Positions 1-14,700 of a stretch of 64,000 nucleotides of DNA are shown here, piece after piece (positions within the stretch are counted from its first letter, which is position 1; every line of letters begins with the position of its first letter). The position numbers and the translations under genes were made by a program. Below the pieces are notes generated by a model that worked only from the letters and a program-made list of their open reading frames with translations, did not search any database and was not told the origin of the DNA. This DNA comes from Aquila chrysaetos chrysaetos (taxonomy: Eukaryota; Chordata; Aves; Accipitriformes; Accipitridae): the NCBI RefSeq assembly GCF_900496995.4, contig NC_044014.1, positions 5,530,001 to 5,594,000 on the forward strand, in the 5' to 3' direction.

Positions 1-3000
1 CTCCCACGGGGAGGAAAGGAGCAGAAGCATTACAATCCTTGCACGTATAAGCAGAGAGTTTAACTCAAAAGCTGCTTTAAAGCATATTTACAATATGCAT
101 TTTAAAGCCTGTAAGTGAGAGCCAAAACATCTCTTCTGATGAAATTATGTTGACAGAGCTTGGAAATTTAATCTCACATGGAGGTTGAATTCATTAAGCT
201 TCAGCTGCCAGTCATTGGATCTTGTTATTAATTTGATACTGAGGTAGAAAAGTGCCCTGATGTAACTGCTGTGTATAAGTACTGACACACAGTGATGAAG
301 TAATTTCTCAGCCTTTTAAGTACTCCATTTCCCTGAAAGTCATATTTAAACACTTTGAGTTCGTTAGCACTAGGATTTTAATATTATTATGTTGCAGTTG
401 TTTTCCTCATTCCTATGTGCATAGCATTATACTAAAATACATATGATGGTTCTTCATTTTCTATCAAACAGTGCATTTTTATTTCTCTTCCATTTTTAGA
501 TATAAAGTTTATTACTGAAAAACAAAAAGCCCCCCCCCCTTATTCTATTTTAGCCCAAAGCCACTCCACATTAAAAAAATGTGAATTATCTTTAAAATAT
601 AGTGTCTCTGCAATAAAAAGTTTGAAATGTTTTCTTCACTTGGGGACTATCTCTTTCATTCCAAAGCTTAAAAGACGAGGGCTTAATCTTCTTCAGAAAA
701 GGGCGTATTCTGCACTGAAATATATACAAACCGCCCAGAGGGCTTTCAGCTTGCACGGTTGTTGCAGTCACTTACTCAGCTCAGGATGGTGCTTTGCTTC
801 TCTCTGTCGTTGGGCTCAGCAGCGGCATACCCTAGAGAAAGCCAACATTCAATGCTTTAATGGTCTTGGGATGACAATAGAAGGTCAGGACATGCGAGTT
901 CGCTTTCTGGCACTGTCACAGATGCGATGCTGTTCCTTCAGCAGATATCCTTTACCAGATGCTGGTTAGCAATATACACCTTCCCTTGTAAAGCGTTTGA
1001 GGTCTGCATATGAAAGTATACAACAATGTAAACATGATTTATTACTAGAAAAATTGTTACTCTATTGGAGCACACAGAATGTGAGACAGAGGCAATGAGA
1101 TACACTATTTTTTTTTTCACTATATACTATATTACAGAGATAATTTACATTTATATTAGATAGTATGGCATGGAGCAAAACAGGCGGTTGAAGCTGCTCT
1201 CATTTGTACTTTAACCCGGAGCCATAACATTATACTTCGCTGTAAGAACTCAGAGTCTCGGAGTGACAGTCTTAAGTCGCAGTCCATGATGGGTGGAAGT
1301 AAGAAAGTTTTCATTCAGTTATAGCAAGATCGCAAAGTAAGTTGCAATGCCCTGCCCTCGGCACACCCTTCTGACTTAGCTATGGCTAATCTAATGTTAG
1401 ATTTCCCATGCTGGGGAGTCACTAGGTGATGGCACTCGGGGTTTCTCCATCTGGCTGTGCCAGGTGGCAGATCGAGGAGATGTGCCAGGCGGTAAGAGTC
1501 CCACTGCTGGTGCCACCAGCCCTCGACCCCTCTCGTTGGTACCCACTTATGGATGTGCTCCTCCAGCATGGAACAGCCCCCACTGGGATGCCCACATAAG
1601 TGGCAGAGTCTTAGACCAAGGTTTTTAATAGGAAGAGCAACTCTGCAGGTGGAGATCCAAGCAGCAGCATCTAAAAATGTGCTGTTTAACATTAAAGGAG
1701 TAATGACAGGGGCTTCCAGTACAAGGTCAAAAATGCCTCAGCCCATGGCATACAGCACAGCAGCAGCACAAGCTCATTTGATAATTTCAGATGGGTTCAA
1801 CAATTTTCCCAGCCTACTTCTGCCCTGGCAGGCGTCATGCCAGATCAGGTATCACCTGGTGCTCTGCAGCTGGCATGGAGGTGGCGTTAAAGCCGAAAGC
1901 TGGTGTGAGCTCCACAGCAGACGCCGTGGCTCATTCGGCTGCAATGCAATTGTGTGCCGACACAGCCTAATCCTGACCCAGTCTGTGCTGGCGCAGGATG
2001 TGGAGCTCAGCCTGAGGAGCACCTCTCCAGCCAGGCTCGGTCCCACTCTCGGGGCAGCCACCCTCTGACATCCCTGGGGCTGGACTGGGCACGGGGGTCA
2101 TCTCTGCACGCACCCAAATAAACATTAGCCCTGCTCAGGAAGCAGTAAGCGTCAAGAGAAAGGTTGGTCTGGCTTCTCGCACCGGGGCAGGTCAAGGCAC
2201 TGCAGGAGCCGTTCTCCTTTGGGAGCAAAATTCAGCATTGCCTCCAGCACAGAGGACATAGCTCTTTCTGGTTCAAGATCGGTGTGTCAGCTTTGTAAGC
2301 CTTAAGGATATATGCTCGAAACATGTTTTACTTCGTAAAAGCAAAGAGCTTTCTCGTTTTCTGTATAGTCAGGGAAAAATTTGCAGGGCTGCGAAGTAAC
2401 TGATATTGGTGGCCATTAAAAAATGTACAAGAATTGAAGTGTATGGAGACCCTGGTTAACAAGTAACAATGTAACTTTTAAGCTCAAAAGATAAAATGAA
2501 AGAAGCAATTATTAAAGATTTATTAAAAGATAAGGGTATCTCTATATAATCCACCATATTACATTACACAATTTCAAATAGATAACAAAAATAACAACTC
2601 TGTGCCTACATTTAAAAAGGAAAATAGAAACATTGGTTAACATTTCAGAGTATCTAGAAGGAATGCAAAAATCTTTCAATGTTTAGGTTTAGAAAATGTG
2701 TAAAATTACAAAGTTCTAGTGACATTCCCAAATTCCAGCTTTTTAGCCTGTTGATGTCCCCTTCCCAGGTTGTTCCTTGAATGCTGTTTTACATCTCCTT
2801 CAGAAAAAAATATTTTGTAATGTCTTAGGTTGGTTTCTGAGCAGAATAACTGAGCTTACTTCAGCACTAATCACTCCTGTAAGTTACTTGGGTGAAATAG
2901 CTGTCATCCTTCTAGGACAATCCCCATTTTTCCTACCTCATTGCTTCTGAGGAGCTCCCAGTATCTCCCAGCATGATTTGCTTTTTATACCTCCCTTTGT

Positions 3001-4576
3001 GACATCCTGCAAACTCTGCTGCCTTCAGTAATGTCACTTTTTATTTACGTTGGAGGAAAGATTAAAACTGACCACTGGGATTAAAGCAGCTGGAAATTTG
3101 GTCCTGAACTCGACCAAATTTCAATGTTTGTAACTTCCAACTGCTCTAATTTTTCATATAGGAAGCCAAAGTCTTTGCACATTGTATACATTATGCAATG
3201 GTTTACTGATGTACACTGATTGTGAATATTTTGTCATCAAAAGCTGCCTAACTCATGTCTTAAAATACTTGTGTCTTTATTCCATTCTCTCTAGGATTTA
3301 CACTTTTATTGAAGTCAGTGCAAGAATAAGGCTTTTTTAGTATGTTCTTACAGTAACGGATGCAGTTATGACATTGTCTATAAAATCCTCTGTTGCCAAC
3401 AGTACCTATCCAGAAGCCACCCTGAACAGATAACTGCTGATGGGGGAGACAGCCAGAGCCGGGGCCAGAGCCAGCTCCAGCCCCACCAAGGTGAGGAATG
3501 GGGTTTTGCACCGAGATAGAGCCCCTGTGCCTCGGGCACAGCAAGTACCCGCCACGGGGTACAGAGGCAATCATGACCTCTCCTTCTTGGCCCCCAAGGA
3601 TGCTTTAGGAGATAACAATTTTTCTCTGGAGCCCTTTTTCTGAGCCCTGTTGCCATCAATGAGTACATCCAGGGCTGAACATGGATGAAATTGAACCACT
3701 GCTGAAAATTATTTAACTGACAACACACCCAGCACCACTCCAGATATTGCTCTAGCTTGTCTGCCTTTTCAGCATTTCCTTTCTCTCCACAGATTCTTCC
3801 ACTCTTGCTAAAACCAGCTCCACAGGTTGTGGCAATAGTTTCAAGGGGTTGTGTAAACAGCAGCATTGCCAGGTCATCTGCGCCTCTGCTCAGCCGGTGG
3901 CAACGCTGGCGTCTCTGCTCCCTGCAATCTGTCATCCTAAAGTAGACAGAGGTTGACAGTTGTTCTCATGCTGAATGCTACCTTTGCCGTCAAGCTACCG
4001 CGCTCATCCAGCCATAATTTATTGAAGTTAGCCAGGTGGCTTTATATTTCAAAGGGAGAGACCCTATTTCCATGGTAACTGGACTGGATTTTTGTTTCTT
4101 CTGATATCTGGAATGGCAGCATTTCCAGAAGGGGTATTGGGCTGCTCTGTGACATTTTAGGATTTTTTATTATTATTCTGTAGACAGCTGGGCTATGAAA
4201 TGCGTCAATCTTTTTTCTATGACTGAGTGCAGTTCTGGTATTAATGATGAAAAGATGGCTGGTTCTGTCAGTCCTGTTTTGTCTTGGGGAAAAGAAAACA
4301 GAAATGACTTATCCTTTGGATCATTCGGTAGGCTCATCGCACCTTAGAACCATTTGAAAGCAACCGTAATGGCATGGGCCATGTGTCTGACTGGGAATGA
4401 CTTCACTACTATGAAAATACCTCTGTAGATGTTAAATAATGTCTTATGTACCACTAGCACAAGGATGAATTAAGATTAGAAAGGAGTAAGGTAGAGCTGA
4501 TGCAGGGGAAAAAAGATAAATATCTGATGGCTATTAAAATGCATATCTTTCTTTTTACAGAGATTAATTGAGTTAT

Positions 4577-4614
4577 AGTTTTGTTAAAAGCATCTTTCAG
4601 TTTTGTTAAAAGCA
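4577..4614 (+). repeat. 16-bp direct repeat
   Basis: AGTTTTGTTAAAAGCA occurs at 4577-4592 and 4599-4614, a perfect duplication with a 22-bp period. Confidence 0.85.
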
Positions 4615-7399
4615 ATAAGAACCCAACAGAAGTATCTTATGGTCCTGTTTTGTATTAATTATTAACCGGCAAGAGTAATCAAAATCATTAAATAAATTTG
4701 GCTCTCTCCATTACAAGCATAGCAGTGTTGTTTGCAGTGGCAGACCATGGCCAGATCTGACATTTCTAAGGGAAAAAAGAGTGGGCGAAATAGAGCAGCT
4801 GGTTTTTGTGGCGCATGCTGGGAGAGAGCAGAGGTGAACCCATGCTGGGGGGCAGCCCTGAGCTGTGCTGGGGCACAAACCTCCCCCTCGGGGAACAGCC
4901 CCACGGGGTTGTCTTATGTAGCTGCAAGTACCGGCACGCTTATCTACCAACTTCCAAGTCCATAAATTGTTTTACAGTTTGAGGCCAGTGGGTAAAAAAG
5001 TGTCCCATTCGCTTAACAGCAAACGGTTCCCTTGTTTGGAGTTATACTGTCATTTATTCCTTTTGCGCCCCTTTTATTTGAGAATTCCTCAACCATCGCC
5101 GCCAGAGACTGGGGATTTTCAGCGTTGCTCCTCCTGGGCGAGGCTGGGAACACGGTACGGAGCTGGCTCTTTGATCTGCAGGAGTGGTGGTACTCACAGC
5201 GATGGGCACCAGCTTGGACCAGTGCCTGTCTGCTGGGGAAGCATCCTCCTCCTTTGAGGTTAGGGAGCTGTCTAAGCACCGACCGCCCCTGGCTCCTGTG
5301 CCCTTCATTTGAGTTGTTTAAATGAAGAGACTCCTGTGAATGCTATAAAACTGCAGTTTACTGAGAAATCAAGGACCAGTGGGCTGTGATAGGAAGCCAA
5401 TTTAGTCCAGAAAATGCGAGAGCCGCGATAAGGAAGAACAAAGGACAAAAGGAAAAAAGGCAGAAATCATGGCTAACAATTATATGACTAACCCACTCAC
5501 TCCTCTGCAACGATTAAACATTAAACTCCCACAAGCTAAGTAAACAAAAAAAATACCCTCTGAATTCCCCTAAGGCTTTGTCTCTGTAGCAAGGTCTGGA
5601 TTTGAGGGACGAGCACAGCCGCATCCTCCGCCGAGCTCCCCTCTGCCCTGGAGGTGCTGTCTGTAACAGGGCTGTCTCTGCCCTGGCTGTCCTCAGCTTG
5701 GGGTGCCGAGCACGCCGTGCCTATAGCTCCCATACCATCCCTATAGATGCAGCAGGGTGTCAGAGGCTCTGTCCCTCTGCAGAGCAAGGGGCTCCACCTT
5801 ATCTGCGTGGGTTCTAGCCCAAAGAGGCAAAATGGTACCTCTTTTTTTTCCTAGAAAGGAATAACTTGGGTTTACCTCTCCTTAGCTGCTATAACCCCAC
5901 TAGCTTGTCCTCCTTTGGCTTCATTTTATTCATCGGGCGGATCCCAGGCACATGCGGATTGCCTGTAGCCTGAAATTTGGCTTTTGCTACTTATCGCGTC
6001 CTCTGTTTGCCAGCCCAACTTTAATTATTCTGACTAACTTCAAAAAGCTGAAAGAGACTTAAAATCATCCCGGATTACAAAGCAAGGAGCCGAATTTACT
6101 TTTACAGAGCAGCCTTGCCAAAACAAAGACCGCAAAAGTGGTTCTCTCATAGGTGGACTCAACCACCACTTTTATCAAAGAAAGGAACGGAGCAGCCGGC
6201 TTCCCACGCGGCTCCCGTCCCAGCTCCGGCTCCTGTCCTCGCAGAAACCCAGCTTCCCTCGGGAATGCAGCGCAAGCACGCACAGGCATGCCGGAGCGAG
6301 CAGCACGCAAACGAATCTTCCTTTCCAGGGTCCCACAATGCGCTTGCTTAACGAAAAGCTCAGCTTTCCACCTCCGCTTTGGTCTGCCGCCTCTGTTTGT
6401 GTTGCAGGCTGTAAATGGGGTCAGCAGCAGTTGCTGAGATTGTGATTCATTTTTTTCCTGTGGACAACAGTGAGTCACTGCAAGGAGGGTAGGGGATGGA
6501 TTACTGGCATGGAAGGCTCTGAGGTGGTGTTATCCCAGAGACGTGTCTGGGGGCAGCTGGAGAAAAGGGGATTGAAAGTCCCCAGTTGCTGACAACGAAG
6601 ACTTTCCCACTGCAGCATCTCCCCTGCTGTCCGAGCAGCGGTGCAGCAGTCAGGTACCCAGGAAGGTCTGGGGGCCAGGGTGAGACTCTGCGAAAGAGCT
6701 ACGATATAATTCCAAGTCACCACTTTTAGGCATGTAGAGTAGGTAAACCGAGATGCCTTGGCTGCACACTTGTTCACAAATACACCAACTTTGTTAAATC
6801 GCCACGATAAATCCACACGCACAAAAGGTCAGACGCGCAAAAAGGATTTCTGTTTGCAAAATCTGAAAATATCCCACCCCTGAAGTTCATCTCTGAACAC
6901 CATCACTTGGAAGGGAACAAGGCATCCGAAATCAAAATTAGAAGTATGTTATCAATCATAAATGTTTATTTCTTCAATGCTGTGGCCAAACCCATGTGGC
7001 ACTTACAGTCTATTCCTGGCTGATATAAATGGGGCTGTAGCGTAATGGGACTACTCCTCAGCAGAACTAAAGGTAAGGCTAGGCAATTGCAACTGGTCGA
7101 GTTATTGTGTCTAATAAGTTGATTCAGCCACATGAAGGGCTAGCTTAAAATAATGTATTTTTTAATCTCTGCAATAGGCTATGGGCCTGTTTGCAGCTAG
7201 GGAATATGATTCAGTGAAAGAGAAGTGGCATATTAAGCTCAACTCCTTGAACAAATGTGTGTGCAAATAGCAGTGGTGGATTAAGGACTTAGTTTTAATG
7301 AGTAAAAATGTAGAGCTCTAAGGGAGTTAGAGAGCTGAACAGAGGAAAAGTAAATGTAAAGGTAAAATAGGAGAGGAAAGGAAGAGAACAGGGAGAAGT

Positions 7400-7423
7400 A
7401 AAAAAAAAAAAAAAAAAAAAAAA
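7400..7423 (+). repeat. A-tract (24 bp)
   Basis: An uninterrupted run of 24 A at the end of a purine-rich stretch. No retrogene or target-site duplication was seen around it. Confidence 0.9.
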
Positions 7424-10400
7424 TTATGGAGCAGACATAAAACCAGAGGAGATTACCAGGAAGAAAACAAAACCAAACGGAGACTGGGTTGTCCCCTTTC
7501 AGATGGTGATGGTGAAATGAAAAAACCTCATTGGAACCTAAAGCAGTCACTTCAGTTCAGCTCCCCCGGAGAGCCTCATAAAACCAGCACGACGTACCCA
7601 AAGATACGGAAAATGGTGAGTACCGCTGCTGTGTAATCTGTTTTCTTTCATTTGATGGAGGTCATGACTTTGATATTTTCCACCAGACTGGCCCAATTTG
7701 GGTGTCGGGCTGTTTGTTTGTTTACAAATAGAGAAATGTCTCTGACATCTGTCTGCATTCTCCTAGCAGCTACCTCATGGTTTTTGCAACTTCCCAGCCT
7801 TGCCCACGGACCTTTCTTGGAAGGTTAGTTTAGTTTGTGTTCATTAGAACACCCTTTAGCTGAACTCACTTAACACCAAAATGACAAAATTGCAATGGAT
7901 GAAAACTGTCTTAGCCTTTACGTAATGTTTTGCTAATTTTAACAGACAGGTTGAGTTGTAGGAACCGGTAGGGATGCTGAAGAGCCATAAAGAGATTACA
8001 TAGTCAGATATTTCTGGAAACGTCTAGATTTCTAGAAATACACATGAAATCATAACGAGATCAGAGTGCAGCTGTGCAGAGAAGAGGCAACTCTTTTTTC
8101 ACCTCCATTGTCAGGCCAAAATTAGTCCAACGCCAGTTGGAGAAGTGATGCGGTCGCTTGGCTTTACAGCAGCTAGAGCAGAAACCTGTGAAATGGCCAC
8201 AAGCTGGGGCTGGGGCTGGGTATTAATGAGTCCCTTGAGCCCTTGGAACAGCTCCTGGCTCATCCCTGTGTGCACCCTGCAGCAGGTTCAACCTGCAGCT
8301 CACCTCCTGGGGCATCCCTTGGGGTTACCTGGTGCCACTGCAGGAAACAGAATTAATTTGGGAAATACACGGAAACCACAAGGTCAAAGCCTCGAGCGGA
8401 AATTTTGCGAAGAAACAAGCTGTTCTCTGCGCAGCCAAGTAATAACCTTACGGATTTTGTGTCTGACCCTTATCCCCATGCTGCGAGGCTCCCAGCTCCT
8501 TCCCATGTCCTCCTGGCTGTCCCCTGGGGTGGGCTGGGGCTGCGGGCAGCTGCCCAGCGGGCAGGACCACAGCCAAGCACCATGTGTCCTCTCCGCCAGC
8601 ATCCCGACAGACACCTCTCCTCCCTGCCCCCTGCCGATTTTTTATCGTATGGGCAGGGATGTCATTGTCTTTGGGATTCGTTAGGCTCTCACAAACTTGA
8701 TTCTAATTAGCCAGCGGGTTCCGAATTATGACAAAACGTGTTTTAGCCTTAATTCTGCTTTAAAATTGGCTTCTGTGTAAGAACACATGAAAAATGATGT
8801 GTATGAGCTTGGGAGCTTACTACCTACACCATTTATCTACTAACGGCTATCCCTAAATGTTTTACATTTCCTACAATATGTGAATTTTATAATTGTACAG
8901 CTAATTGAACAGGGGTTTTATTGAACTGTCTCTGGGAACAGTTTACACTTAAATACTCAGCCAACTGTTAACTGCTAAAGCTTTTACAGAAATTATTGCC
9001 TTAAATTTACTTTCAAAATTGTGATTTAGTGCAAGCACACTGCCATTCTTTTAGCAAGCAAAAAATAAACTTTATGCTGTAGAAATGTACACATGGTCTT
9101 TGGCAGACTGTTTTCCTGACCTCAGAATTACCATGAAACATGCATTTTAAATACTGAGAATCTTGAGAGTAAATGTATTTACAGGAATGAAAGCCTGACC
9201 AGAATGATAAATGAATCAGGCTTAATCAGAAATAAACAGTGACCTATTCATAGCTGTTTCAAAAAGGCAAGAATTTTGCAGATGTTGTTAGGTCAAGTTA
9301 TATAAAAAGACAGTTTATAATGAGCAGAATGTGTGTGCTAAAGTCAAGGGAAGTCTTCACAGACACATGTTTTTCCCATAGCTACGTGACTTTATTCCCC
9401 AGTGGCGTGGCTTCATTTTGATACATGCTCCTTTCCATCTCTGACCATTGCACCATCCCCTTGGTGGTGGGACTGCTGGAGAGCACAGTGAGAACTTGGC
9501 GAGACACGGGAAACTGAAGTTTAGGCTTAAATCCCTTAAGACATCCCAATCCATATTCATGGGAGGGATGCCCAGTGCCGAGCAAAACCAGCCCTGGGAA
9601 CATGCACGACGGCCGGCACGGGGGCGATTGCTGCACCGCTCAGATTTTAGGCAAGGTCAGACATTATTCTGACATATGCATCAGTGCCCCATGGTGCCCG
9701 CTCCCCGTGTACGGGAAACGCTTGCTCAGAAGGCAGCTCCGGCTCCCACGGGCAAGGTTTTGCCTGTCTGGAAATGCAATTTTGCGAGCCCTGTGTCTGG
9801 AGTCCAGCGGGAGTAAAGAACTCATCCAGAGCTGGAGCCCATTTTTCTCCCATCTCAAGCGATGGGAGAGTCAGGCAAAGGGCTGCAATTCAACCAGCAG
9901 TGGAGCTGGGGTAGAGCCAAGATGAGCTTTGAAAGTGCTCAGGAGTTGACAGTGATTTTCATTTGAAAACCCTGATTATAGAGCATCTGCACTGAAGCCC
10001 AGAACACCAGAACCTGTTCATTGGCTTGGAGCCCAACACACGCTCCATTAAACCACATTTCATTTATTCTAAATAAATAATCGGCATCCTTTATGGCACC
10101 GTAATATATCTCAGGTAGTATCTCTGCTGTTATTAAAGTAGAAGAAGAGGGGAAGGAGACTGATAGCTGATGTTTCATGCACTGAAAGGCAGCATTAATC
10201 ATAACCCGGGTACAAGATGGCAGTGCTGCATCAGTTCTGGCCTGAGCCTGCCTCTCCATATATCACCGTGTTGCACAATATTTCAGCTGTAACACAGAAA
10301 TTTTGGGATAGAGTCATCCTGGAATGAACAATTTATACCCAAGATGTGGATCTAATGGCATTAAACAAGATCCCTTGCTCTGAAACGGACTGTATTTTGT

Positions 10401-11504
10401 CCCCTCTGGAGGCAGCAGGGTTGCATGGGTGGCTGCAGAAGTCAGACCTGCAGGGACCAGAGGCTGCCAAGAGTCGTGCACTAAAATTCAAAGTGGAGAA
10501 GTGGGGTAGGAGGAAGGGACATAGGCTGGAGGGTCAGAGAGGGCACAAAGTAGCGTGTGAAATCACAAGGACTTACAAAAACAGTTGCACAAGTGATCTA
10601 GATTAGGCTCATTCACAGGTTTTGTAAAGTTAGAGCCCACTTGGAAACTATTATTCAATCAAAAAGAAATTAGAAAACATGTGTGGAACTGTGGGAAAGC
10701 TGAGACGTGAACACCCCCAAACTTTCTCTTCCTATAATCTAGAGCCAGGTTTTGTCATCCAAGCCCATGCCTTAATACAGAGGAAATTGCCAATTTTCAG
10801 CAAGAACCTATGGGTAGTGGAAACAGGCTGTTGATTGAATTTACCCTTCAAATGAGCATGACATGAGGAGAGGCTGCAGTTGCTTATTTTCACTCTGTGA
10901 CAAACATTATTAGTAGGCTAAACTGATTGCTCCTGCTTCACCAACCCCATCAGGTGCTAAAATCAGTTCTTCAAGTGAGGAAACACTAGGGCTGACTGAC
11001 TCAAGGAGGTGGGAGAAGCACGTGTTGCATGGCTTGGAACGGATGGTAGTCATGCACCTACGCCCAACCCCAAATCAGAATCCATTCTGGAGGAACTGAT
11101 CTGATTTATTAGTAATTTAAAATTCTAAGATGACTTCTGGCCAAGTATTTGGTTTGGCAAAATAGCTGCAATCTCGTTGCTTTGAACTTTTAGCAAAAAG
11201 ACAGTTTCTTTTTAAATGAGGAAGGGGTAGCTCTAGGCGCTTTGTTTTCCTGCCGTGAAGCAGACAGGGTGTAATCTATACCTGAAATCTGAGTTTTGCA
11301 GACAAGGTGAAAAGAAACACGTTTGGCTTCTAAGTGACTATTCAAAAGCCCTGACATAGATGCACGCAGAGGAACCACAGACGGTGTCTCTTAACTTTTT
11401 GTAAAAGCTACGCAAGCAATTCACAGGTCTTCACAGGAACTTGGTATTTTGCTGGGGAGCATAATCCTTTCTAATACTGTTAATTTTAATAAGCCCTTTC
11501 TTGT

Positions 11505-11705
11505 CTGGTGGTTAGACCACAGGTCTACAAGTCATAACACAGGCGTGCCGTTCCTGCTCTTTGTTAGCCTTGTGTCTCACCTCGAGCAAGACACTTACAT
11601 CGTTACATTTCTCTGAACCTTCAGCTCTAAAACTATAAAATATTTGCCCATCTCTATTGCTCAACTGAAATAACATTTGCAGAGCACTTTGGGTTGTCAG
11701 AGGAG
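11505..11705 (+). mobile_element. MIR-like SINE fragment
   Basis: The tRNA-like head (ggtggttagaccacaggtct) is followed by a CORE-SINE body (tctcacctcgagcaagacac), a ctctgaaccttcagctctaa segment and an end resembling the agcgctttgag tail of MIR. The match is from memory of the consensus and the copy is worn. MIR-family relics are common in sauropsid genomes. Confidence 0.6.
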
Positions 11706-14700
11706 AGACATTATTTATTAGCATAATTTCTGATTTCGGTTACGCCCCCGCAACTTGCTTGTTCATGTGGAACAGCGTCATTTCTCTGACTTCCTTTCTG
11801 CGCAAGGGCTTGGTGTTATCTGCATTAGGAAGTATGGTTAAGGAAAGAAGTATGTTTCTTTTTAAGTTTTTTTAGCTATACCTACTTAGCATGTGCTTTT
11901 CCTTTCACAGAAGTCATTTTACTTTTTTCTAAGCTGAAAACCTTGCTTCTGTGAGTTACATTCCTGAGATAACCAATTAGCATTTTCCGTGAGGGCTTGA
12001 GTCCACATGCCGCCAACATTTTCTTTGAAGTGCTAAGCATCTCCTTTTGACACCAATGTCAGTAAAAATTAAGAGAACTCAAATACTCCAGAATTGAACC
12101 TTGGGTGGAACGGTTCTTGTGGAGACTGTGCATGCTTGAGCATCCCTTGTAGAAAGCACTGGCGTTGATGTGCAAAGTATTTTATTTACAGAATCTGTAC
12201 TTATCAACCCTCTAGCTAACTGTGACCCTTGAAACACCCTGCAGCTTCTAGAAAGAGCCAAGATAGTTAATGGTCATATGTAGACGTGACGATCAATGGG
12301 CAAAGGCTGAAGAAGTCTAGCATAAAACCATGTCAGCGGTCTGTTGAATCAGCTCTTTAAACAAACTGCTGGATGTCGATGCAGGGTTTTGAAGTCTTAC
12401 GTGCTGACAGGCCCTTGTGTTTGCCTACTAATGGCAAAGGCATTATATTTGTCATCAACTGAACAGCAATAATTGGAGACAGCATTTTTGTCATGAACTC
12501 AATAGGTGTTGCAACAAGCCTGATGTTTCTCTGGTACTCCGTGTCTGCCACCACATTTTAAAATTCATGGACTATGCCTACTTTTTTTTATTTATTTTTT
12601 ATATGTCATATCAGAGGCCAAGCTCTTTTACTTGCACTAAGCATTTACTTGCCACAAATGCCACATCAGTGTTTTAGACATAGTAAGAAAAACTGCAGTA
12701 GAGTTTATCCTTTTCCAAATGCCTTTTGCAAGAGGATTGTTTCACTCCAGATTTTGGTTGAGCTGATCAGCACTCATCTGTGTATCTGACTCTCTGAAGA
12801 GGTAATGAATAAAAATCAGGCAAAAGTCTGTAATGTGTATGGGAAAACCAACTGCTAAATATCATTTGTGTCAACTCGTAATTGCAATTTACATTAGGAG
12901 ACTGTAGCCCCTGGTTACGTGCGGCTTTTTTCAGATATAAACAGAAATAAAGTTCTCCAAGGTGTTTTCAGCAGGAGTGAAAATACTGAGTCCCATGCCA
13001 AGGTTTGCACAATGCATTTGATTTCCCTACCATTTTTGCTGTTAGTTCAAATTAAAGGGATGCTGTAGAGTTTTGACCCAGAATCATGGGGTTCTGTAAA
13101 ATTGCTACATGCAGCTTAAAGAGGAATGTGTTTCTGTGAAAAGTAAAGAGATTCCCTGGTAGGGACAGCCATCCCTGCCAGCAACGCTGGAAAACATGTT
13201 GGAGAGGACCAGGCAAACACTTTCTCTGACATCCCGAATGAGAGATGCACATTCCAAACTTGGACACCTTGCCGGTGTTTCCAGTGCTCGTACCATACCC
13301 AGACTTGGTCCTGCAAATGCAAATTATTAAATGGTTGGGTAAGAAGGAAGATCAATTTTGGTTCAAAACGTATCATCTCCTCCACGCTGCTTTGGTGTTC
13401 GGTTCTGACGGCACCTTTCGAACCACTCCTTTGCCAGCCCAGCCCTGAAAGCCCAACGTTTGCCTCCGTGAGGGCTGAGACTGAGCCTGGTAAGTACCAG
13501 CAGCTCTGGAAACCCCCGAGCAGCAGCAGGCTGCCAGCACAACCTGTGTGCTGCAAAAAAAAACCCCTATTCACTACCATCACCAATATTATTAATCGGC
13601 CTACGGTTTGCTCAGACAGGAAATTGTTACTGACCACTTTAATTTTACTAAACAAATGAAACCACCCCATTACTCATTCAAATCTAATAAACCGCAGAAC
13701 ACAGAGGAGGAAGTGAGCACTTTAAAATGGCTTGGAGAAAAGTTCTCACTTTGTTTTGCCATTTAATTAAAGCCAGGCTCTTTACAGGAAGGGGAATAAT
13801 TAAATGGCAACGACATGTGTACTATGATAATCTTCTCCATCGGCATCTCAACGTGCAACTTGCTACTGAAGGCAGAGGGACTTTTCGCGCTGCTCTTTAC
13901 ATTCCCAGAGCATTACCTGGTCCTCAGAAAGAAAAGAATTAGAAAATACACTGAGTGCCAGGACAGATCTCTTCTGTCGTGCCCTGTTGGGTGATACGGG
14001 GCTTCGTTACAAAGGGGCCGATGAAATACATTTCCTGACACTTACTGTCTGCAGACGTTCAGAAAGCGAATTCCTGAAGATGGGCCCTGCAGAACACCTG
14101 ACAACCAGCTGTTTTATCGATACCTTGGCATTTCCTGATCATCGAGTGTCTAAAATATCAACAAAATATCATTGCAGTTTTAATATTTGCAGTTCTAGCA
14201 CTAGTTAAATACATGATATGATTTGTATGCATATGTAAATATTGTCTTTGCAGTCAGAAGGCAGACAAAGCATGAACGTACTTGCACCACAGAGAGCGAT
14301 TGCTGTAATTGTTTGCCTTTCTTCTCAACGTCAAATTACTACTTTAAATGAAGGTAATTTCACAAACAGGCAGAAACGCCATTTTCACTATGGGAATTCT
14401 TACTCCAGTGTAAAAGCTGTATGATGAAGCGTCGTGTTTAACTGCTTCTACCTGAAAGAAGAATTCATTACTGGGAATTATTCCTTTGTGGTGATTTGGC
14501 TCCTAAAAGACGATTAAGGAGAAAACCCACTAGTACCAGATAATCTCAATAATAAGGTCAACTAGCACAAAGAAACTAACATGCAACATGATTTTGTAGC
14601 ACTGCAAAGGCTGCGGAGGCTTTGTCAAGTACGTACTAGTTTGTTCCTGTACAACACGTGCTCTTTGGGACTGTTGGCGTTTGGCTCCTTCACGCTCAGG

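Noticed and set aside
3378-3935. 185-codon minus-strand open frame
   Set aside because: Trp/Cys/Arg-rich random composition and no homology recognised.
7400-7423. A-tract as the tail of a processed retrogene
   Set aside because: Upstream sequence is purine-rich low complexity with no gene-like content and no target-site duplication.
8145-8684. 179-codon plus-strand open frame
   Set aside because: Appears open through GC richness; no domain features.
12357-12560. Minus-strand open frame that reads smoothly as protein
   Set aside because: Opens at a non-ATG codon, lacks an acceptor, and the opposite strand reads equally well; no family recognised.
13116-13670. 184-codon minus-strand open frame
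   Set aside because: No recognisable protein; overlapping frames on both strands are equally open.
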